From: Hyphomicrobiales bacterium
Lineage (GTDB): Bacteria > Pseudomonadota > Alphaproteobacteria > Rhizobiales > Beijerinckiaceae
Assembly: GCA_028290595.1 (NCBI GenBank)
Contig: JAQGJO010000332.1
Coordinates: forward strand, 1 to 10,891
Direction: 5' to 3'
DNA: 10,891 nt
Made by a program: the position numbers and the translations under genes. Within the stretch, counting starts at the first letter, position 1; each line of letters starts with the position of its first letter. Below the pieces are notes generated by a model. It was not told the origin of the DNA and searched no databases. It saw nothing but the letters and a program-made list of their open reading frames with translations. Positions 6,666-10,891 of the stretch are shown piece after piece.

Positions 6666-8429
6666 ATGACTTTCCGATATGGCATGCCGGTAACGTTTGA
6701 TACTTTCGGCGGCTTCTATCACGCAGGCTGCATCGATCGCCAAGAGCGCAAGGCGGTGCTATTGCTCGCGCCCATCGGATACGAAGAATTGTGTACCCGC
6801 GCCACATGGTGCGCTTTGGCCGAGAATATTGCTACGGCAGGCCATGCCTGCCTCAGATTTGATTATCCCGGCACTGCAGATGCCGTCGATCCTGTTGGCG
6901 ATCCCGAAGGTATCTCCGACTGGCTCGTTGCGGCCCGTCAGTGCATTGCATTTTTGCGAGAACACAATCCCGGCATCGAACTCGTTCTGGTTGGACAAGG
7001 CTTTGGCGCCAGTCTGGCCGCTCAACTCGGAGCTGAATCGCTCGACGTCGCAGCGACGGTCTTGATGGCGCCGGTCGTCAAAGGCCGCTCCTATCTTCGT
7101 GAACTTCAGGCCTGGTCGCGCATGCTGACCGAGCGGATGGGTATTGGGCCTGACCCTCTGGACGACAACGGCTACTGCGTGGCCGGTATTCCGCTGGCGA
7201 GCAGCCGCGCCGCGGCGATCCAGGCGATCGATCTCACGCGGGCCACGCAGTCTCCTGCCGCGCGCGTCTTATTGGTTGAGCGCACTCAAATTTCTCGCGA
7301 CAGCGCGATCGGAAACCGCCTGAAGTCGCTCGGAGCCGATGTTTCGTCCATCGACTATGCGGGTTATGAAATGATCCTGAAGGATCCAACTCTGGCTGAA
7401 CCGCAGCTCGGCACGCTGACGCGCATCGTGTCATGGATCGACGATCTCGCGCATGTGCCGCCGGCAGGCGCCGAATCGTCTGCTAGGCCGCTTGCGCCTG
7501 CGCGGCCAATCGCCGGCCCTCACTATGAGGAATTGCCAGTCCGCTTCGGGCCGGACGAGCGGCTCTTCGGCGTCCTGTGTCAACCGCGCGGCGGGAGGTC
7601 TTCAGCTATCGCGGTCATCGCGAATTCGGGGCGCGACTATCACATCGGTTGGGGGCGCGGCGCAGTCAAACAGGCTCGCGCTTTGGCGGAGCGCGGAATC
7701 GCCTCGTTAAGATTCGATGGCGGCGGCATTGGCGATAGTCCCGCCGCGGCCGGCGCGCCAGCCGAAGTGCTTTATTCGGAAGAGCAAGTTTCCGACCTGC
7801 GTCACGCGATCGACTACGTCGAGAAGCTCGATGCCGGCCCGATCGCGTTGGTCGGACGCTGCAGTGGAGCTTACGCCGCATTTCAGGCTGCTTTGCAGGA
7901 TGTGCGCGTTCGCAATGTCGTGGTCATCAACATCATGCGTTTCGTCTGGGATCCCAGGGAAACTGTGGCAGAAGCCTTACAAACGGCTCATCGAACCGTC
8001 AGCGGGTCCATTGCGACGTTGTTCAGTAAACGAAGCCTGAGACGACTGTTGTCAGGCAATTTGCGCGTCAAAGCTGCGGTGATCTTTGTCTCAAAACGCC
8101 TTACCAGAATCATCTCACCGAGACCCGGCCAAATCCCCGCGTGCGGGAGCATCCAGACGCTCTACATCGAAGGCCATCGCCGTTTCCAAACCCTTGAAAA
8201 TCGCGGCGTTCGCTTGGCGATGCTGTTTTCGGAGGGCGATCATGCGCTGGACGAATTCCACACATATATGGGAAGAAAGGGCGCACAGCTCAGCCGCTAT
8301 TCAAAGGCGTCGGTTTCGATAATCCCCGATGCCGACCACGATTTCACGCATTTGGGGGCGCGCGCGCGACTAACGAACGTCTTATGCGACGTGCTCGCGG
8401 CACCTTCGTCACCGCCATTTCGAGCGTAG
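6666..8429 (+). CDS. Fused double alpha/beta-hydrolase, exosortase-associated-hydrolase type
   Basis: Two alpha/beta-hydrolase domains in one chain of about 590 aa. Numbered from the TTG at 6657, domain 1 (about 5-265) has LLLAPIGYEELC, LRFDYPGTAD (66-75) and an elbow GQGFG (113-117) where the nucleophile position, 115, is Gly. The usual C-terminal His region reads GYEMILKDPTLAEPQ without His, so this domain looks inactive. Domain 2 (about 288-585) has LRFDGGGIGDS (351-361), an elbow GRCSG (400-404) with Cys402 as nucleophile, a likely acid Asp528 (SEGDH) and His561 (DADHDFTH). The pair resembles the two hydrolases of exosortase/exopolysaccharide loci, one with a non-Ser elbow and one with GxCxG, here joined. 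Substrate unknown; a thioesterase or acyltransfer role with the divergent carrier-protein operon is possible. ATG 6666 is preferred; neither it nor TTG 6657 has a strong ribosome site. Confidence 0.93.
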   Translation: MTFRYGMPVTFDTFGGFYHAGCIDRQERKAVLLLAPIGYEELCTRATWCALAENIATAGHACLRFDYPGTADAVDPVGDPEGISDWLVAARQCIAFLREHNPGIELVLVGQGFGASLAAQLGAESLDVAATVLMAPVVKGRSYLRELQAWSRMLTERMGIGPDPLDDNGYCVAGIPLASSRAAAIQAIDLTRATQSPAARVLLVERTQISRDSAIGNRLKSLGADVSSIDYAGYEMILKDPTLAEPQLGTLTRIVSWIDDLAHVPPAGAESSARPLAPARPIAGPHYEELPVRFGPDERLFGVLCQPRGGRSSAIAVIANSGRDYHIGWGRGAVKQARALAERGIASLRFDGGGIGDSPAAAGAPAEVLYSEEQVSDLRHAIDYVEKLDAGPIALVGRCSGAYAAFQAALQDVRVRNVVVINIMRFVWDPRETVAEALQTAHRTVSGSIATLFSKRSLRRLLSGNLRVKAAVIFVSKRLTRIISPRPGQIPACGSIQTLYIEGHRRFQTLENRGVRLAMLFSEGDHALDEFHTYMGRKGAQLSRYSKASVSIIPDADHDFTHLGARARLTNVLCDVLAAPSSPPFRA

Positions 8430-8527
8430 CATCGCCAACTCCCAATTTCCTCTCGAGATATAACCTGCATCGTTAGCGTTTCTCGGCTGCTTCGCATGTC
8501 GGGAAGACAAGGAACGTGACGGACCGC

Positions 8528-8854
8528 TCATAGCGCGGTGCGGACCGTTGTTGTCTGGCGCACATCCTCATTAAGCCGCGGCGGTTTGATCGAGACATAT
8601 CGCTTCCACACCTCCGAACTGCTCGCATTGGATGCAACCCTTGACGAAAGGATCTCAACGCGGTCATTCGAATAACGCTTGTTCGGCTGGGCCGTGTATT
8701 GTTCCAGCTCGCGTTTGAACGCGGCATAGGTCTCGTTGAAATAGGCTCGGTTAGGCAGCGATGAGGTCAACGCCTTCCGTGTTCTGACCGCAGAAGGGCA
8801 GTCGTCGTCCTTTGCGAGCGCAATTATTCGCAGCTTTTGGTCTGACTGTTCCAC
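8528..8854 (-). CDS. Hypothetical 108-aa protein, doubtful
   Basis: A minus-strand ORF starting with GTG at 8854 and ending TGA. The protein is hydrophilic and charged, with no membrane segment or signal peptide, and includes AYFNETYAAFKRELEQYTAQ and SSEVWKRYVSIKPPR. I recognise no family. Its amino-acid mix looks more natural than the overlapping Arg-rich frames at 8473-8727, which is the main reason for listing it. No clear ribosome site is seen. It lies between the hydrolase gene and a decayed recombinase, so it may be part of the same mobile-element remnant or a chance ORF. Confidence 0.35.
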   Translation of the reverse strand: MEQSDQKLRIIALAKDDDCPSAVRTRKALTSSLPNRAYFNETYAAFKRELEQYTAQPNKRYSNDRVEILSSRVASNASSSEVWKRYVSIKPPRLNEDVRQTTTVRTAL

Positions 8855-8867
8855 TCGCCGTCCTTGA

Positions 8868-9071
8868 ACAGGACCGACCCGCCAGCAAACGTCAGACGTT
8901 CAAAAGCGCAAAGGCATCGCCCGGCGCAGCGAACCGGAGTTGCCCCTCGCACCACAGAGCGGCAACGCGCCCGATCCACGTTTCGTCGAATTCGTGCGTC
9001 TGCTGGCTCGCCATGCGGCGCAGGAATGGTACTATCAAGCCGACAAGGAGCGCGGTTCGAAACGCTCCTGA
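8868..9071 (+). pseudogene. Small ORF preceding the recombinase, start codon missing
   Basis: An open frame ending TGA at 9069-9071, 19 bases before the recombinase ATG. The tail reads EPELPLAPQSGNAPDP and then RFVEFVRLLARHAAQEWYYQ, followed by ADKERGSKRS. This resembles small proteins I recall just upstream of serine recombinases in rhizobial elements, which predict helices with a charged tail. There is no ATG or GTG in the frame; an ACG at 8889 sits where a start would be expected, and a TTG at 8940 would give only 43 aa. The missing start fits the decay of the recombinase gene next to it. The family link is from memory. Confidence 0.45.
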
Positions 9072-9090
9072 CTCTACCGGGGACCGTTTC

Positions 9091-9453
9091 ATGAAGGTCG
9101 CGCTTTACGCCCGCTACTCCAGTGACAACCGGCGCGCCCGTCGATCGCGGACCAATTTCGCGTCTGCTGTGCCTATTCCGAGAAGCAGGGTTGGCAAGTC
9201 GTTGAGGAATATTCCAACCACGCGATTTCCGGTGCATCGCTTCTGCGGGCCGGTGTCCAAGCGTTTATTACCGACGCCTTGCCGCAGGCGGTTTCAAGTC
9301 GTGCTGGTGGAGGCGATGGATCGCCTCTCACGTGATCAGGAAGACATCGCCGGCGTGTTCAAGCGCATGGCCTATGCCAACGTAAAGATCGTTACTTTAT
9401 TCGAGGGTGACGTTACGCACCTGCATGTCGGCCTCAAGGGCACGATGAACGAT
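9091..9453 (+). pseudogene. Serine recombinase (resolvase/invertase), frameshifted and truncated
   Basis: The N-terminus MKVALYARYSSDN has the catalytic Ser motif of large serine recombinases, which cut and rejoin DNA through a Ser-DNA link. After base 9140 the homology moves to another frame: SIADQFRVCCAYSEKQGW, VVEEYSNHAISGASLLRAG. It returns to the first frame near 9280-9300 with FQVVLVEAMDRLSRDQEDIA and ends at GLKGTMN around 9450. One lost base near 9140 and a compensating change near 9280-9300 explain this. The rest of the catalytic domain, the recombinase domain and the zinc-ribbon/coiled-coil C-terminus are absent; normal members exceed 450 aa. The 58 bases from here to the dehydrogenase stop show no homology. 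It is a dead remnant of a mobile element. Confidence 0.88.
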
Positions 9454-9511
9454 CTGCCAATACAGCCAAAGAATTTCCCCTGCTTTGCAACTTGCGACAC
9501 CGGGATGATGC

Positions 9512-10288
9512 TCAGACCCAACCGCCATCGACAACATATTGCTGGTTGGTACAGGCGCTGGCTTCGTCGGACGCAAAGAACAATGTCGCGCGGGCGATTT
9601 CGTCCGGCACCAGCTTGCGCTTCAGGCATTGGCGCTGCATCAGCTCTGCTTCGGCTGCGGGATTGAGCCAGAGATCGATCTGCCGCTGGGTCATGATCCA
9701 GCCTGGCGCGATGGCATTGACGCGAATGTTGTAGGCACCGAAATCCCGCGCCAGCGACCGGGTCAGTCCGAGCACGCCAGATTTTGCCGCCGTATAGGCG
9801 GCCATACCGCCCTGCCCGACCATCCACGAGGTCGACCCGAAATTGATGATGGAGCCCGCCTTCGCCTCCATCATGTCGGGGAGCACGGCCTGCGCGGCGA
9901 AAAACTGATGCTTCAGGTTGACGGCAATGCGGTCGTCCCAATAGTCGGGCGTGACGTCGAGCGCCGCATGGCGCTCATCGTGGGCCGCATTGTTGATAAG
10001 AATCTGGATGGGCCCGAACTCCCCGCGGATATTGCCGATCGCCGCGCGCAGCGCGGCGATGTCGGTCAGGTCGGCCTGCTCGAAGTAAACGCGGCGGCCT
10101 TGCGCCGACAGTTCATCGGCCAGCGCGCGCGACTCAGCTTCCTTGATATCGATGAATGCGGTCTTCGCCCCCTGTGCCGCGAACCGCCGGACGATCGCCT
10201 CGCCGATGCCCGTGCCGCCGCCGGTAACGACAACGGTCTTGTCGGCCAGATCCGGATAAATCGCTCCCGTCGATGCTGCTGTCATCAT
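9512..10288 (-). CDS. Short-chain dehydrogenase/reductase (SDR, classical)
   Basis: A 258-aa NAD(P)-dependent oxidoreductase. It shows the nucleotide-binding TGGGTGIG (22-29), Asp47 at the end of the second strand (FIDIKE), which points to NAD(H), NNAA (99-102), Asn124, and the catalytic Ser152, Tyr165 and Lys169 (YTAAK), followed by NAIAPGWIMT (191-200) and the C-terminal VVDGGWV. All catalytic residues are intact. The start is set by AGGAGG at 10299-10294, five bases before ATG 10288 (a second ATG follows at 10285); a longer frame to 10324 has no such site. It is divergent from a sugar-type substrate-binding protein gene, so a sugar or sugar-acid dehydrogenase role is plausible; a generic 3-oxoacyl reductase label cannot be excluded. 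Confidence 0.95.
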   Translation of the reverse strand: MMTAASTGAIYPDLADKTVVVTGGGTGIGEAIVRRFAAQGAKTAFIDIKEAESRALADELSAQGRRVYFEQADLTDIAALRAAIGNIRGEFGPIQILINNAAHDERHAALDVTPDYWDDRIAVNLKHQFFAAQAVLPDMMEAKAGSIINFGSTSWMVGQGGMAAYTAAKSGVLGLTRSLARDFGAYNIRVNAIAPGWIMTQRQIDLWLNPAAEAELMQRQCLKRKLVPDEIARATLFFASDEASACTNQQYVVDGGWV

Positions 10289-10422
10289 CACTTCCTCCTG
10301 CGTGCATTCAGCGATCCTTACCACGACCGATGAGCGAATACATCAGAAAATGAGTTTCGCACCTCAATCGCGCCAGCTACGCTGCGGCCAACGTCGCAAA
10401 GACGATCGCTCGGGAGGCGGAC
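10289..10422. promoter_or_regulatory. Divergent promoter region, SDR and transporter genes
   Basis: 134 bases between two divergent starts. Both ribosome sites are visible: AGGAGG for the SDR gene and GGGAGG (10412-10417) for the transporter gene. I cannot pick out convincing -35/-10 boxes or an operator dyad. Confidence 0.45.
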
Positions 10423-10891
10423 ATGAGGATATTGACGCGGGCCGCGATGGCGGCGGCCGGGCTGCTGCTGACGGCCGGAGTTGCCGCCGCGCAAACCTCG
10501 ATCAAGTGGCTTCATCTCGAGGTAAACCCGAGCCAGGTGAAAATATGGGAAGAAGTCGCGCGCGACTTCGAGGCCAAAAATCCCGGCGTTAAAATCGAAA
10601 TGCAGTTTCTCGAGAACGAGGCTTACAAGGCCAAACTGCCGAGTATGCTGCAATCGAAGGACCGGCCTCATATCATCTACAGCTGGGCCGGCGGCGTTCT
10701 GAAATCGCAGATCGAGGCCGGCGTGCTCGAAGACATCACCGCGCCGATGTCGGGCTACAAGGACAATCTCGCGCCGGCGGCGGTCAATGCCTTCACGCAA
10801 AACGGCAAGATTTACGGCATCCCCTACGCTCAGTCGCAGGTCGGCTTTTTCTACAACAAGGAATTGATGGCCAAGGGCGGCGTCGATGGCG
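10423..10891 (+). CDS. ABC transporter substrate-binding protein, family 1 (partial)
   Basis: The first 156 codons of a periplasmic binding protein that captures a solute, probably a sugar or oligosaccharide, for an ABC importer. The N-terminus MRILTRAAMAAAGLLL is a typical signal peptide with likely cleavage after VAAA (about residue 23). The mature part has IKWLHLEVNPSQVKIWEEVA, FEAKNPGVKIEM, a D-R-P-H-I-I-Y-S-W segment, and GKIYGIPYAQSQVGFFYNK, all typical of family 1 solute-binding proteins. GGGAGG five bases before ATG 10423 fixes the start. The gene runs off the right edge; permease and ATPase genes probably follow outside the window. Confidence 0.95.
   Translation, partial: MRILTRAAMAAAGLLLTAGVAAAQTSIKWLHLEVNPSQVKIWEEVARDFEAKNPGVKIEMQFLENEAYKAKLPSMLQSKDRPHIIYSWAGGVLKSQIEAGVLEDITAPMSGYKDNLAPAAVNAFTQNGKIYGIPYAQSQVGFFYNKELMAKGGVDG

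Noticed and set aside
9454..9666. In-frame continuation of the recombinase into the SDR region
   Set aside because: Homology stops near 9450; the extension is antisense to the conserved SDR C-terminus.
9539..10333. Plus-strand frame (264 aa) opposite the SDR gene
   Set aside because: The minus frame carries all SDR catalytic residues; this is its shadow.
10318..10800. Minus-strand frame (160 aa) opposite the substrate-binding protein
   Set aside because: The plus strand encodes a signal peptide and solute-binding motifs with a good ribosome site.
1..10891. CRISPR arrays, tRNA/rRNA genes, terminal inverted repeats of insertion sequences
   Set aside because: I looked for spaced repeats, tRNA-like arms and transposase frames and saw none.

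Overview
The window is GC-rich DNA (AT-richer in the intergenic stretches) with gene families and codon use typical of an alphaproteobacterium, most likely Bradyrhizobium or a close relative. The best clue is the amino acid:[carrier protein] ligase, whose metal- and ATP-binding residues fall at the same numbers I remember for the B. japonicum enzyme. Organism assignment is an inference; no rRNA or tRNA is present.

Left block (276-6178, minus strand, read right to left): a tight five-gene operon. It encodes a small carrier protein, an acyl-CoA-dehydrogenase-like flavoprotein, an amino acid:[carrier protein] ligase (a class II aminoacyl-tRNA-synthetase relative that charges a carrier protein instead of tRNA), a DUF1839 protein, and a cytoplasmic family 2 glycoside hydrolase of beta-mannosidase type. 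Gaps are -3, 3, 4 and about 32 bases. The likely logic is: an amino acid is adenylated and loaded on the phosphopantetheine arm of the carrier, perhaps oxidised there, then moved to an acceptor. I suggest DUF1839 as the transferring enzyme because it shows a Cys/His/Asp layout like BtrH-type acyltransferases, and suggest a glycoside as the acceptor because of the GH2 enzyme. Neither point is proven. The ligase and DUF1839 frames are continuous except for a single amber codon, followed by one sense codon and a TTG start.

Middle (6179-8429): an AT-richer divergent control region of about 490 bases holds a perfect 7-bp-arm hairpin next to the carrier-protein ribosome site and two further perfect dyads. 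It separates the operon from a plus-strand gene for a fused double alpha/beta-hydrolase. In that protein the first nucleophile position is glycine and the second is cysteine, as in hydrolases linked to exosortase/exopolysaccharide loci.

Scar (8430-9511): a weak minus-strand ORF, a small conserved-looking ORF without a good start, and a decayed serine recombinase with two compensating frameshifts and no C-terminal part. This is the footprint of an old mobile element.

Right block (9512-10891): a classical short-chain dehydrogenase on the minus strand and, divergently, the start of a sugar-type ABC transporter substrate-binding protein with a signal peptide that runs off the window. This looks like an ordinary carbohydrate uptake and oxidation locus, separate from the carrier-protein operon.
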